Origin: Xanthomonas sacchari
GTDB lineage: Bacteria > Pseudomonadota > Gammaproteobacteria > Xanthomonadales > Xanthomonadaceae
NCBI RefSeq assembly: GCF_024266585.1
Contig: NZ_CP100647.1
Location: 4,445,001-4,509,000, forward strand
Reading direction: 5' to 3'
Length of the DNA stretch: 64,000 bases
Positions 43,335 through 54,742 of this stretch are shown here, piece after piece (position 1 is the first letter of the stretch; each line of letters begins with the position of its first letter). A program made the translations under genes and the position numbers. The notes under the pieces are model-generated. The model was given only the letters and a program-made list of their open reading frames with translations, was not told the DNA's origin and searched no databases.

Positions 43335-43805
43335 TCAGATCTCCGCCGCCAGCTCGTCGAGCAGCGCCTTGTGGGCGTTGGCGTCGATTTCGCGCTTGAG
43401 CAGCTTCTCGGCGCCGCTCACCGCCAGCAGCGACACCTGGCGACGCAGGTCCTCGCGCGCGCGGTTGGCCGCGGCATCGATCTCGGCCTGGGCCAGTTCC
43501 TTCTGCCGGTTGGCTTCGACGATCGCCTCGTGCTTGGCCGCCTCGACGATCTGGTTGGCGCGCGCATGGGCCTGGTCGATGATCTCGTTGGCCTTGATGC
43601 GGGCGTCCTTCAACGCTTCGTTGACCTTTTCCTGCGCCTGCGCCAGGTCCTTCTGGCTGCGATCGGCCGCGGCCAGGCCTTCGGCGATCTTCTGTTGGCG
43701 CTCTTCGATGGCCTGCATCAACGGCGGCCAGATCTTGGTCGCGACGATCCAGATCAGACCGGCGAACGCCAGCGCCTGGGCAAAGAGGGTGAGACCGATA
43801 TTCAT
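43335..43805 (-). CDS. atpF: ATP synthase Fo b subunit
   Basis: This 156-residue subunit has one N-terminal transmembrane helix ([18 protein letters not shown]) and a long charged helix that forms the stator dimer. Its sequence runs directly into atpH. Confidence 0.95.
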   Translation of the reverse strand: MNIGLTLFAQALAFAGLIWIVATKIWPPLMQAIEERQQKIAEGLAAADRSQKDLAQAQEKVNEALKDARIKANEIIDQAHARANQIVEAAKHEAIVEANRQKELAQAEIDAAANRAREDLRRQVSLLAVSGAEKLLKREIDANAHKALLDELAAEI

Positions 43806-43919
43806 GGGGTACGCTCAGCCAATGGTGACGGGGTGGACGCGCCGCCAGCACGGCGGCACGTCCGAACCTTCATCCGTAGCGGCGGCCGCCTGCGGCGACC
43901 GCACGCCGGTACGACGGGA

Positions 43920-44273
<354 letters not shown>

Positions 44274-44296
44274 TTAGAACATGTGAAACAGAAACG

Positions 44297-45091
44297 TCAG
44301 TGGCTGTCTTCCGCCAGGCTCAGGTACACGATGGACAGCATCATGAAAATGAACGCCTGCAGCGGAATCACCAGCAGGTGGAACAGCATCCAGCCGAAGC
44401 CGAACGCGCCGCCGGCCAGCGCACCGAGGATGCCGGCACCGCCCAGCACCCAGATCAGCAGGAACACGATCTCGCCGCCGAACATGTTGCCGAACAGTCG
44501 CATCGCCAGCGACACCGGCTTGCTCAGCCATTCGACGATATTGAGGATCAGGTTGAACGGCAGCATCCACTTGCCGAACGGCGCGGTGAGGAATTCCTTG
44601 GTCATCCCGCCCACGCCCTTGGAGCGCAGCGAGAAGAACAGCATCAGGAAGAACACGCTGATCGACATGCCCAGGGTGGCGTTGACGTCGGCGGTCGGCA
44701 CCGGCTTCCAGAAGTGCACGCCGACCCAGCTCAGCGGGATCGCGAGGAAGTCCGCCGGGATCATCTTGATGAGGTTCATCAACAGGATCCAGAAGAACAG
44801 GGTGATCGCGATCGGGGTCACCAGCTTGCTGGTGCCGTGGTAGGTGTCCTTGGCCTGGCGGTCGACGAACTCCAGCAGGATCTCCACGAACGCCTGCCAC
44901 TTGCCGGGCACGCCGGCAGTGGCCTTGCGCGTGGCCAGCCAGAAGCCGAACACCATCAGCAGGCCCATCAGCAGCGACATCACCAGGGTGTCGACGTGCA
45001 ATTGCCAGAACCCGCCTTCCTGCACCTGGAAAGTGAGGTTCTTGAGGTGATGCTGGATGTAGGAGGTAGGGGTTAGTGCCTCGCCCGCCAT
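44297..45091 (-). CDS. atpB: ATP synthase Fo a subunit
   Basis: This 264-residue multispanning subunit contains the essential Arg in KPVSLAMRLFGNMFGGE and the C-terminal PLQAFIFMMLSIVYLSLA. It follows atpI with a gap of 26 bp. Confidence 0.96.
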   Translation of the reverse strand: MAGEALTPTSYIQHHLKNLTFQVQEGGFWQLHVDTLVMSLLMGLLMVFGFWLATRKATAGVPGKWQAFVEILLEFVDRQAKDTYHGTSKLVTPIAITLFFWILLMNLIKMIPADFLAIPLSWVGVHFWKPVPTADVNATLGMSISVFFLMLFFSLRSKGVGGMTKEFLTAPFGKWMLPFNLILNIVEWLSKPVSLAMRLFGNMFGGEIVFLLIWVLGGAGILGALAGGAFGFGWMLFHLLVIPLQAFIFMMLSIVYLSLAEDSH

Positions 45092-45117
45092 GAGTCCTGA
45101 GCCTTTTCTTGATTCGA

Positions 45118-45483
45118 TCAACGCCTGGCCAGAGCCAGAACCTGGAACATCAGCCCGACGGCGATACCCGCCAACAGGGCCAGAGGAGGCAACCGCCACC
45201 AGGCAAAGCCCAGCGCCAGTACCGCGAACACCAACACCCACTTCAGCACCATGGCCACGATCAACCGCGCCAGCGCCGAACCTGCCGCCTGCACGCCGCC
45301 ATTGAGCGCGGTGCGTGCGGCCAGCCATCCCCCTGCCACGGTCGCCAGCCCGGTCGCGGCGGCGCCCATCGCGTACTTCGGTCCCAGCAGCAGGAACAGC
45401 AGGGACACCACGGCCACCGCCACCAGCGGGTAAATCGCTGCGCGCAGCATCAGCCGCCGACCCGCATCAACGGAGTTCAGCAC
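45118..45483 (-). CDS. atpI: ATP synthase I protein
   Basis: This 121-residue protein has four hydrophobic helices (for example LVAVAVVSLLFLLLGPKYAMGA). AtpI helps assemble the c ring and is the first gene of the operon. I chose the GTG at 45483 (MLNSVDAGRRLMLRAA), which has AGGA about 8 bases upstream. The ATG at 45450 would remove 11 residues. Confidence 0.85.
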   Translation of the reverse strand: MLNSVDAGRRLMLRAAIYPLVAVAVVSLLFLLLGPKYAMGAAATGLATVAGGWLAARTALNGGVQAAGSALARLIVAMVLKWVLVFAVLALGFAWWRLPPLALLAGIAVGLMFQVLALARR

Positions 45484-45541
45484 AGAAAATCCTGCAATTG
45501 GTGGTGGAGTGAGGACGACTTCGCGTCCGTCGAGCCGCGGA

Positions 45542-45571
45542 ATTATAGCAATGGGACAATTTGCGAGACAA
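45542..45571 (-). promoter_or_regulatory. Promoter of the atpIBEFHAGDC operon
   Basis: On the minus strand TTGTCT (45566-45571) and TATAAT (45542-45547) are separated by 18 bp. A perfect -10 element is uncommon in this GC-rich genome and fits a strong housekeeping promoter. The predicted start lies about 50 bases upstream of the atpI GTG. Confidence 0.8.
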
Positions 45572-45663
45572 CCGCCAAGGGTCCTGAGGGCGTCCGGATC
45601 CCGGTCCGCACGTAGACGATAGCACGGCCGCACCCCGCCACCGGCCTCGAATGCGGCAATGCA

Positions 45664-45783
45664 GCACGTCTTTGCGTGGGAACTTTTTGTCCAGCACGCT
45701 GTCCGATTGGACAGGGACTGCGCCCATCCTCGTCGGCCTATCGCGCAGCCCCACCGAGCCCCGGTCCTTCCGGGGCTTTTTTC
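45664..45783 (+). ncRNA. Candidate small RNA with C-rich loops and a rho-independent terminator
   Basis: The stretch has no gene but ends in a strong terminator. Stems in order are CACG/CGTG (45665-45678), CTGTCC/GGACAG (45699-45714) and CTGCGC/GCGCAG (45718-45748). The last is AGCCCCGG/CCGGGGCT (45757-45777), followed by six T residues. Unpaired C-rich segments (CCCATCC, CCCCACC) lie between the stems. Nothing on the plus strand upstream needs this terminator, so either it ends a small RNA or it attenuates the mRNA leader of the next gene. The 5' end is not defined. Confidence 0.5.
45757..45783 (+). terminator. Rho-independent terminator at the end of the candidate small RNA
   Basis: An 8-bp GC stem with a TCCTT loop is followed by a T6 tract. 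It has all the features of a strong intrinsic terminator. Confidence 0.85.
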
Positions 45784-45929
45784 GTGGCGCGTTTTGGGAC
45801 AGACGTGGCGGCCCGGACCACCATACTTTCACGAATGGTGGACGCAAATTTAAGGATAGTGGCGGCACGCGCTGGCATTGCCATCGACGCCCCATCCAAA
45901 AAATCCCAAGACGACGGAGCTTGTCCCCG

Positions 45930-46742
45930 ATGAAACACCTGCTTGCCCTTGCGCTGCCGTGCGCGCTCGCCGCCGCTTACGCCCTGCCCGCGCACGCCGA
46001 AGACGGCGACGACCGCTTCACCCTGCGCGTGGGCGCGATGAACGTCGACAACGACAACACCCTGCGCGGCAACGCCGTGATCAATGGCAACGCCGTGTCC
46101 GGCGCGCAGGACTTCAACTTCGGCGGCAAGGAATGGGAGCCGCGCGTGGACGGCGTGTTCCGCCTGAGCACCCGCCAGCGCCTGATCTTCGACTACTTCA
46201 AGTTCGACAAGGACCGCCGCGAGGAACTGGGCCAGGACGTCAGCTTCGGCGGCGTGACCGTGCCGACCGGCAGCTTCGTCAAGGGCGAGCTGAAGTACCA
46301 GGTGGCCAGCCTGGTGTACGACTACTCGGTGATCGACAACCCGCAGTTCAGCATGGGCCTGCAGATCGGTGCCGAGTGGGCAAAGGTGGAGTCCAATGCC
46401 TACGCCGACCTGGGCCCGGTCTACACCGGCACCTTCCTGGACGAGAGCGAGGACGGCGCCGCGCCGGTGGTCGGCGTGCGCTTCACCGCGCACCCGAGCG
46501 AGCACTGGCTGTTCAACATCCAGGGCCAGTACCTGAACACCAAGTGGGGCGATTTCGGCGACTACGACGGCGACCTGAGCCGCGCCAACGCCATCGTCGA
46601 GTACCGCTTTACCCGCAACTTCGGCATCTTCGCCGGCTACGACTGGTTCAAGCTGGACGTGGACCGCAAGCGCGACAACGCCAGCATCGGCCTGAAGCAG
46701 GAGTTCAAGGGCCCGGTCGCCGGCGTGACCTTCGCGTTCTGA
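45930..46742 (+). CDS. Outer-membrane beta-barrel protein (OmpW-like)
   Basis: This 270-residue protein has a signal peptide ending at ALPAHA. Alternating beta strands follow, and the C-terminus GPVAGVTFAF ends in Phe, the usual outer-membrane assembly signal. The strand pattern resembles small eight-stranded barrels, but I cannot name the subfamily. The mRNA leader between the terminator upstream and the ATG is 147 bases. Confidence 0.75.
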   Translation: MKHLLALALPCALAAAYALPAHAEDGDDRFTLRVGAMNVDNDNTLRGNAVINGNAVSGAQDFNFGGKEWEPRVDGVFRLSTRQRLIFDYFKFDKDRREELGQDVSFGGVTVPTGSFVKGELKYQVASLVYDYSVIDNPQFSMGLQIGAEWAKVESNAYADLGPVYTGTFLDESEDGAAPVVGVRFTAHPSEHWLFNIQGQYLNTKWGDFGDYDGDLSRANAIVEYRFTRNFGIFAGYDWFKLDVDRKRDNASIGLKQEFKGPVAGVTFAF

Positions 46743-46784
46743 TGCGTTCGGGTCCCGGGACCCGGGACCCGCGCGGCTTCATGC

Positions 46785-46817
46785 AGAACCCCGCAGCGAT
46801 GCGGGGTTCTGTCGTTT
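46785..46817 (+). terminator. Terminator of the outer-membrane protein gene
   Basis: An 11-bp stem (AGAACCCCGCA) with a GCGA tetraloop is followed by GTCGTTTTA. It lies 43 bp after the stop codon. Confidence 0.85.
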
Positions 46818-46862
46818 TAGGGCAGGTGGTAGATGCACGACGCGACCGACGCCAGCACGCGC

Positions 46863-47150
46863 TCACGGCGGCTTGGTCGCACCGGCCACCAGCAGATTCC
46901 GGTGGAGGGTGCAGTAGCACTCGTCGTGCCAGCCGTAGTGCGGATCGGTGCAGATCGCGTGCTGCACCGCCGCCGGCAGCGACGCCACGTCGCTGCGCAA
47001 GTCGCGCTTCAGCGATACGAAGACCGAGCCCGGATGCGGCCAGTCGGTGCGGCGCGGCGGCTCGGCAATGCGGTTGCCGCCGGCCAGTTCGCGCTGCAGC
47101 AGCGCCTGCAGCTCGGGACACAGGCTGGCCTGCCCCACCTCGACCTCCAT
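46863..47150 (-). CDS. Conserved hypothetical protein, 95 aa, with a cysteine cluster
   Basis: I do not recognise the family. A central region VSLKRDLRSDVASLPAAVQHAI is followed by CTDPHYGWHDECYC, a Cys/His-rich stretch that could bind metal or form disulfides. No signal peptide is present. I chose the ATG at 47150 (MEVEVGQASLC), but a start further upstream cannot be excluded. It is downstream of lpd on the same strand with a 61-bp gap. Confidence 0.55.
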   Translation of the reverse strand: MEVEVGQASLCPELQALLQRELAGGNRIAEPPRRTDWPHPGSVFVSLKRDLRSDVASLPAAVQHAICTDPHYGWHDECYCTLHRNLLVAGATKPP

Positions 47151-47211
47151 GCGTCGGTTCACCACGGCCGCGACCGCACCGCACACGGCGGCACGGTCGC
47201 GCCGGGCGGCG

Positions 47212-49011
<1,800 letters not shown>

Positions 49012-49027
49012 GCAGCTTCTCCTGTGG

Positions 49028-49047
49028 CCCCTCGCCGCGGCGAGGGG
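49028..49047. repeat. Perfect hairpin between aceF and lpd
   Basis: CCCCTCGCCGCGGCGAGGGG is a 20-bp perfect palindrome in the 132-bp gap between the E2 and E3 genes. A second, imperfect hairpin follows near 49110-49135. They may stabilise or process the mRNA. Confidence 0.6.
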
Positions 49048-49143
49048 CGTTTGCAGTTCGTCGGCGCGGCCGCGCAAACAGGCGGCGCGCGCAGGTGGGG
49101 GAAAACCGGCGCCGCGACGGACGCGGCGCCGTGACGACAGGGC

Positions 49144-50883
49144 TTACAGCAGCACGCGGCGCATGTCCGCCAGCACCTGGCTCAGGTAGGTGGTGAAGCG
49201 CGCCGCGGCGGCGCCGTCGATGACCCGGTGGTCGTAGCTCAGCGACAACGGCAGCAGCAGCTTCGGCGCGAATTCCTTGCCGTTCCAGACCGGCTGGATC
49301 GACGACTTGGACACGCCCAGGATCGCCACTTCCGGCGCATTGACGATCGGGGTGAAGGCGGTGCCGCCGATGCCGCCGAGCGAGCTGATCGAGAAGCAAC
49401 CGCCGCTCATCTCGGCCGGGCCCAGCTTGCCGTCACGCGCCTTCTTGGCCAGCTCGCCGCTCTCGCGCGCCAGCTCGACCACGCCCTTCTTGTCCACGTC
49501 GCGGATCACCGGCACCACCAGCCCGTTCGGGGTGTCGGCGGCGAAGCCGATGTGGACGTACTTCTTCAGGGTCAGGTTCTCGCCGCTGGCGTCGAGCGAG
49601 GCGTTGAACTCGGGGAACCGCTTCAGCGCCGCGGCGCTGGCCTTGAGCAGGAAGGCGAGCATGGTCAGCTTGATGCCGGCCTTCTCGTTTTCCTTGTTCA
49701 GGGCCACGCGCAGGGCTTCCAGGTCGGTGATGTCGGCCTGCTCGAACTGGGTGACGTGCGGGATCATCGCCCAGTTGCGCGCCAGGTTGGCGCCGGAGAT
49801 CTTCTTGATCCGCGACAGCGGCTTGACCTCGACCTCGCCGAACTTGGCGAAGTCCACCTTCGGCCACGGCAGCAGGTTCAGGCCGTTGCCGCCGGCGGCA
49901 GGCGCGGTACCGGCGGCGGCCGGGGCGGCGCCGGACAGCGCCGCCTTGACGTAGCGCTGCACGTCTTCCTTGGTGATGCGACCGCCGCGCTCGGAGCCGC
50001 TGACCTGGAACAGGTCCACGCCCAGCTCGCGGGCGAACACGCGCACCGCCGGGCTGGCGTAGGGCACCTTCTGCGGCAGCACGCTATCGGCGTCGAACGC
50101 CACCGGCGGGCTGCTCTGGGTCGCCGACGGCGCGGCGGCCTTGGCCGGCGCGGTCGCCTGGACCTGGGCGATCTCGCGCTGGGCCAGCTTGTCCGGCGCC
50201 GCCGAGGCCGGCACCGGCTCCACGCCGCCGCCGGTCTCGGCGCTGGGCTGGACCGCGGACGCGGCCGGTGCGTCGGCATCGCTGCCGGCCACTTCGATCA
50301 GCGCCACCACCTTGCCCTCGGACAGGCTGTCGCCGACCTTGACCTTGAGTTCCTTGACCACGCCGGCTACCGACGAGGGCACTTCCATCGTCGCCTTGTC
50401 CGACTCCAGGGTGACCAGGCCCTGGTCCTTCTTGACCGTGTCGCCGACCGCGACCAGCACTTCGATCACCGGGACGTCGCTGTAGTCGCCGATGTCCGGC
50501 ACCCGCGCCTCGACCACGCCGCCAGCGGCCGGCGCCGGCTTGACCGCGTTCTGCGCGGGCGCGGCCGCCGGGGCGGCAGCCTGCTGGGCCGGCACGGACG
50601 TGGCCTTGGCGGCCGCAGGCGCGGCGGCACTGGCGCCGCCCTCGGCCACCTCGATCAGCGCCACCACCTTGCCCTCGGACAGGCTGTCGCCGACCTTGAC
50701 CTTGACCTCCTTGACCACGCCGGCGAACGGCGACGGCACTTCCATCGTCGCCTTGTCCGACTCCAGCGTGACCAGACTCTGATCCTTCTTCACCGTGTCG
50801 CCGACGGCCACCAGCACTTCGATTACCGGGACGTCGCTGTAGTCACCGATATCGGGGACAAGTGCTTCCTTGATTTCGGCCAT
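49144..50883 (-). CDS. aceF: Pyruvate dehydrogenase E2 (dihydrolipoyllysine acetyltransferase)
   Basis: This 579-residue E2 core protein has two lipoyl domains (modified lysines about K44 and K163). A peripheral subunit-binding domain follows (about 276-313, ASPAVRVFARELGV), then the catalytic domain with DHRVIDGAAAARF near the end. It presumably assembles with an E1 encoded elsewhere, since no aceE lies in the window. It is the first gene of an aceF-lpd operon. Confidence 0.96.
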   Translation of the reverse strand: MAEIKEALVPDIGDYSDVPVIEVLVAVGDTVKKDQSLVTLESDKATMEVPSPFAGVVKEVKVKVGDSLSEGKVVALIEVAEGGASAAAPAAAKATSVPAQQAAAPAAAPAQNAVKPAPAAGGVVEARVPDIGDYSDVPVIEVLVAVGDTVKKDQGLVTLESDKATMEVPSSVAGVVKELKVKVGDSLSEGKVVALIEVAGSDADAPAASAVQPSAETGGGVEPVPASAAPDKLAQREIAQVQATAPAKAAAPSATQSSPPVAFDADSVLPQKVPYASPAVRVFARELGVDLFQVSGSERGGRITKEDVQRYVKAALSGAAPAAAGTAPAAGGNGLNLLPWPKVDFAKFGEVEVKPLSRIKKISGANLARNWAMIPHVTQFEQADITDLEALRVALNKENEKAGIKLTMLAFLLKASAAALKRFPEFNASLDASGENLTLKKYVHIGFAADTPNGLVVPVIRDVDKKGVVELARESGELAKKARDGKLGPAEMSGGCFSISSLGGIGGTAFTPIVNAPEVAILGVSKSSIQPVWNGKEFAPKLLLPLSLSYDHRVIDGAAAARFTTYLSQVLADMRRVLL

Positions 50884-51103
50884 GCGGGGAACTCCGGCAA
50901 CTGATGAGGGGGAAACCCCTATTGTGGCGGCCCGCAGCCGCAGCGCCAACCTTTGAAGGGCAAAAAAGCCCGATCGCCTCCGCGCGCCGGCGCGGCCGCC
51001 GGACTGTACGCCGGCGCATGTTGCGCGCCCGCCGCGCCTGACCGCCGGTGCGCCGCCTTCACGGCGCCGCCGCTAGGCTCGCCGAGATTTCCGGAGGGCA
51101 CGC

Positions 51104-51847
51104 ATGCGGATCCTGCTGCTGTTGATGGCGTTGGCGATGCCGCTGGTCGCCTGGTTCTCGCAACGCGGCGCGTTCGGCCCGACCAACGGCGCCATTTCCG
51201 ACCGCTACCCCACGCTGATCGTCGCCGCCGGCTACGCCTTCGCGATCTGGGGCGTGATCTTCCTGCTCGATCTGGCCTTCGGCCTGTGGCAATGCAGCGC
51301 GCGGCGCCGCCGCGGCAGCGCGCTGGCGCAGGTGCGGGCGCCGGCGGCGCTAGGCTTTGCGCTGACCGCGGCGTGGATGCCGGTGTTCTCGCAGCAGCAC
51401 TTCCTGCTGGCGCTGGCAGTGATCTGGACCGCGCTGGCGGCGACACTGCTGGCCGCGCTGCGGCTGTCGCGCGATCCGGCGGCCGAGCCCGGCCAGACCC
51501 TCTGGGCCTGGCTGCCGCTGTCGCTGCACGCCGGCTGGCTGTCGCTGGCGGCGTTCCTGAACACCGCGCAGGTGATCGTGGCCTACCGCTGGCTCTCGAC
51601 CGAGCGGATGCTGCCGTGGAGCCTGGTGCTGTTCGCGCTGGCGGCGGCGCTGCTGCTGGGCATGAACCGGGCGATGCGCGGCAACCTCGCCTATGTGGCG
51701 GCGGCGCTGTGGGCGTTGGCCGCGGTCTACGTCAAACAGGCCGGCAGCACGCTCGCCGGTGCGCAGACCGCGGCATGGGTGGCCTTGCTGCTGGCCGCCG
51801 TGCTGGCGCTGCAGACCCTGTGGCTGCGCCTGCGCGTCCGGCGCTGA
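51104..51847 (+). CDS. TspO-like (tryptophan-rich sensory) membrane protein
   Basis: This 247-residue integral membrane protein has about seven hydrophobic helices. The pattern NGAISDRYPTLIVAAGYAFAIWGVIF resembles TspO/MBR-type proteins, with GYAFAIWGVIFLLDL as the clearest match. The ligand is unknown. The gene is alone, and its 3' end is convergent with the DNA glycosylase gene. Confidence 0.6.
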   Translation: MRILLLLMALAMPLVAWFSQRGAFGPTNGAISDRYPTLIVAAGYAFAIWGVIFLLDLAFGLWQCSARRRRGSALAQVRAPAALGFALTAAWMPVFSQQHFLLALAVIWTALAATLLAALRLSRDPAAEPGQTLWAWLPLSLHAGWLSLAAFLNTAQVIVAYRWLSTERMLPWSLVLFALAAALLLGMNRAMRGNLAYVAAALWALAAVYVKQAGSTLAGAQTAAWVALLLAAVLALQTLWLRLRVRR

Positions 51848-51862
51848 CCCAGCGGCACCACT

Positions 51863-52429
51863 TCAATCGCCGGCCGCCGGCACGCCCAGCCATTGCTGCA
51901 GCGGCGACCACGCCTGCAGCAGGCGCGGCCAGGCGAAGGCGGCATTGGCCGGACTGCTGGAGGGCAGCGCCAGCAGCACCAGCGGCGGATCGCGCAACGG
52001 CAACTGCGGCTGCACGAAGCGCGCGAACGCCTGCGCCGCCGCCGCGCCGTTGCAGGCGATGGCGCGCAGCTGCGGCAACTGCGTGATGCGTTCGGGCAGG
52101 GCATTGGGGACTTCGCTGCCGCGCACGATCGCCGCGTCCAGGCTGCCGCGGCGCCGGCACTGGCCGATCACGTCCCACAGGCCGACGCCGGCCGCGTGCA
52201 GCGCCTGCAATCGCGCCGCGGCGTCCAGTGCCGGATCGAAGCCGCACAACGCTCCCATCAACGGCCAGAACCGGTTGCGCGGATGCGCGTAATAGCGCGC
52301 CTGCTGCAACGACGCCGCACCGGGCATGGAGCCGAGCAGCAGCACCCGGCAGTCGTCGCGTATCTGCGCGGGCAGGCCCTGCAACAGGGGCTGCGTCGTC
52401 ACGTCGCGCGCATCTGGATGAACGGCCAA
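51863..52429 (-). CDS. DNA-deoxyinosine/uracil glycosylase (UDG family 6)
   Basis: This 188-residue protein contains motif 1 GSMPGAASLQQARYYAHPRNRFW and motif 2 LPSSSPANAAF, the hallmarks of the family 6 (HDG) glycosylases that remove hypoxanthine from DNA. No extra domains are present. A start at a downstream GTG is possible but the ATG is preferred. Confidence 0.85.
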   Translation of the reverse strand: MAVHPDARDVTTQPLLQGLPAQIRDDCRVLLLGSMPGAASLQQARYYAHPRNRFWPLMGALCGFDPALDAAARLQALHAAGVGLWDVIGQCRRRGSLDAAIVRGSEVPNALPERITQLPQLRAIACNGAAAAQAFARFVQPQLPLRDPPLVLLALPSSSPANAAFAWPRLLQAWSPLQQWLGVPAAGD

Positions 52430-52584
52430 AAGTCTTAAAACCTCGTTATTTCAAGCATCCTGCGCAAGTGCCTGAACGTCGTCTGCATTCGTCCGGCGAG
52501 GGTCGGCGACGATTCATCTTCTCATCGATAGGGTGTGCGCGCCCACTCCCGTGGCCCCACAAGAAAAAGATGAGGAGATACCCC

Positions 52585-53214
52585 ATGCGGTCCATTCAGA
52601 TCCTGAGCCTGGCTGTCGTTTCCGCCCTTGCGTTTGCGCCCGCCGCATTCGCGCAGGATGGCGATACCGCGTCCGGCAAGCACTTCTCCGTCGTCGGCAG
52701 CGCGACCCTGCTCGACCCGCACTCCAAGCCGGCCGCCGGCCTCGACGTCGATGGCGGCCCGGCGCCGACCATCAGCGCCAGCTGGCTGATCGACGACAAC
52801 TGGGCGGTCGAACTGTGGGGCGCTGCCGACAAGTTCAACCACCGCGTCAAGGCCGACGGCATCGGCAAGGTCGGCACCGTCGAGCAGCAGCCGATCGCGC
52901 TGAGCGGCCAGTACCACTTCGGCCAGGCGGACAATGTGTTCCGTCCGTTCGTCGGCGTCGGTTACTACGAGTCCAACTTCAGCAACGAGAAGCTGGCCGG
53001 CCTGAACCCGGATCAGCACATCAGCCTGGACACCGCCAAGGGCGCCATCGGCACCGTCGGCGTGGACATGAACATCAACTCCACCTGGTTCGCCCGTGCC
53101 GATGCGCGCTACATGCACTCGCGTCCGGAGCTGAAGGTGGCCGGCGAAGGCACCGGCGAAGACCTGAAGCTGGATCCGTGGCTGTTCAGCTTCGGCGTCG
53201 GCGCGCGCTTCTAA
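52585..53214 (+). CDS. ompW: OmpW family outer-membrane protein
   Basis: This 209-residue protein has a signal peptide ending AAFA and an eight-strand barrel pattern. The OmpW features RPFVGVGYYESNF and the C-terminal FGVGARF are present. OmpW forms a narrow hydrophobic channel. A strong AGGAGAT ribosome site precedes the ATG. Confidence 0.92.
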   Translation: MRSIQILSLAVVSALAFAPAAFAQDGDTASGKHFSVVGSATLLDPHSKPAAGLDVDGGPAPTISASWLIDDNWAVELWGAADKFNHRVKADGIGKVGTVEQQPIALSGQYHFGQADNVFRPFVGVGYYESNFSNEKLAGLNPDQHISLDTAKGAIGTVGVDMNINSTWFARADARYMHSRPELKVAGEGTGEDLKLDPWLFSFGVGARF

Positions 53215-53238
53215 GCGTTCCGTCTCCAGCGCACACGC

Positions 53239-53268
53239 AAACGGGCCCGCAAGGGCCCGTTTGTTTTT
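53239..53268 (+). terminator. Terminator of ompW
   Basis: AAACGGGCCC and its complement with a GCAA loop are followed by GTTTTTG. It lies 24 bp after the stop codon. Confidence 0.9.
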
Positions 53269-53361
53269 GTGCGTGCGCTGCGCTCGCGCCTGCTCTCCAA
53301 CGCCTCCGGCGGCGCGCCCGAACGAAGCGGCATCGCGCACCGCCTGCAGGCACGGCAGCGC

Positions 53362-53925
53362 TCAGCGCGGCGAGCGATCGAAACCGCGGTGGCGCGCGAA
53401 GCGGCGCAGGCGCCGCCGCAACAGCCAGGCGTAGGCGCAGGCGTAGCCGAGCAGCAGCGCCGCGGCGCCCAGCAGGCTGGCGTGGCTCATCCAGCCCTGG
53501 GTCGGCCATGCCGCACCATCGACCAGGCTGCGCCAGCCCTGCCACAGTCCCGCCCCGATGCGCACCGCCACCAGCGCGGTCATGCCCAGCACCAACCACA
53601 GGTTCGGCGTGTAGTGCAGCCCGTGCGGCAGCGGCTCGAAGCGGGTGCCGACGATGCCGAGCGGGCCCAGCAGCAGTCCGATGCCCCAGCCTGCCGCCGC
53701 GTACGTGGCCGCACCCGGCCACCAGTGCCCGGCGATCACGGCGAAGACCAGCAGCACCACGCTGGACAGCAGCGCCGACCACAGCTGCACCGCGACCAGC
53801 CAGCCACGCGCCTGACGCCGGGTGGTGCCCATGCGGAACCGCTGCAGCAGCGACAGCGGCAGCAGCACCGCGGTCACCGCCAGCGCGATCACGATCGCCA
53901 GCGGAATGGCCAGCAGCAGCGGCAT
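53362..53925 (-). CDS. Integral membrane protein, 187 aa
   Basis: The protein has about five hydrophobic helices, for example AIVIALAVTAVLLPLSLLQ and ASLLGAAALLLGYACAYAWLLRR. It resembles the CcdC/DUF1453 group in its helix pattern, but this is weak. It begins 13 bp after metQ ends and may be the last gene of the methionine transport operon. Confidence 0.55.
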   Translation of the reverse strand: MPLLLAIPLAIVIALAVTAVLLPLSLLQRFRMGTTRRQARGWLVAVQLWSALLSSVVLLVFAVIAGHWWPGAATYAAAGWGIGLLLGPLGIVGTRFEPLPHGLHYTPNLWLVLGMTALVAVRIGAGLWQGWRSLVDGAAWPTQGWMSHASLLGAAALLLGYACAYAWLLRRRLRRFARHRGFDRSPR

Positions 53926-53938
53926 GCGTGTGGGCCGG

Positions 53939-54742
53939 TCAGAACGCCGGCAGCACCGCGCCCTGGTACTTGCGCTGGATGAAGGCCTTCACTTCCGGGC
54001 TGGTCAGCGCCTTGGCCAGCTTCTGCACGCGCGGATCGTCCTTGTTGTCGGGACGCGCGACCAGGAAGTTCACGTACGGCGAGTCCTTGCTCTCGATCGC
54101 CAGCGCGTCGCGGGTCGGATTGAGCCCGGCGTCCAGCGCGTAGTTGGTGTTGATCAGCGCCAGGTCGACCTGGTCCAGCACCCGCGGCAGCATCGCCGAA
54201 TCCAGTTCGCGGAACTTCAGCTGCTTGGGGTTGGCGACGATGTCGCGCTGGGTGGACAGCGCGTTGCTCGGATCCTTGAGCTTGATGACACCCGCCTTGT
54301 CGAGCAGGATCAGCGCGCGGCTGTTGTTGCTGGGGTCGTTGGGGATCACCACGTCGGCGCCCTGCGGCAGCGCGTCCAGCGACTTGTAGCGGCGCGAGTA
54401 GGCGCCGAACGGCTCGATGTGCACGCCGACCACGGTGACCAGGTTGCTCTTGCGGTCGCGGTTGTAGGCCTGCAGGTAGGGCTCGGTCTGGAAGTAGTTC
54501 ACGTCGATCTGCTTCTGCACCACCTGGTCGTTGGGCTGCACGTAGTCGTTGAACACGCGCACGTCCAGGGTCACGCCCTGCTGCTCCAGCATCGGCTTGA
54601 CCACCTCCAGGATCTCGGCATGCGGCACCGCGGTGGCGGCGACGCTGAGGTGGTCGCTGGCGGCACCGGCATCGGGCTTGCCGCAGGCGCCCAGGGCGAG
54701 CACGGCGCCGGCGAGCAGGAGACGGAACGGGAGTTTGGTCAT
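53939..54742 (-). CDS. metQ: Methionine ABC transporter substrate-binding lipoprotein MetQ
   Basis: This 267-residue lipoprotein has the lipobox LALGAC and the NlpA/MetQ features VKPMLEQQGVTLDVRVFNDYVQPN and VDVNYFQTEPYL-like residues. It binds D- and L-methionine in the periplasm. It follows metI with a 214-bp gap, larger than usual for an operon. Confidence 0.94.
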   Translation of the reverse strand: MTKLPFRLLLAGAVLALGACGKPDAGAASDHLSVAATAVPHAEILEVVKPMLEQQGVTLDVRVFNDYVQPNDQVVQKQIDVNYFQTEPYLQAYNRDRKSNLVTVVGVHIEPFGAYSRRYKSLDALPQGADVVIPNDPSNNSRALILLDKAGVIKLKDPSNALSTQRDIVANPKQLKFRELDSAMLPRVLDQVDLALINTNYALDAGLNPTRDALAIESKDSPYVNFLVARPDNKDDPRVQKLAKALTSPEVKAFIQRKYQGAVLPAF

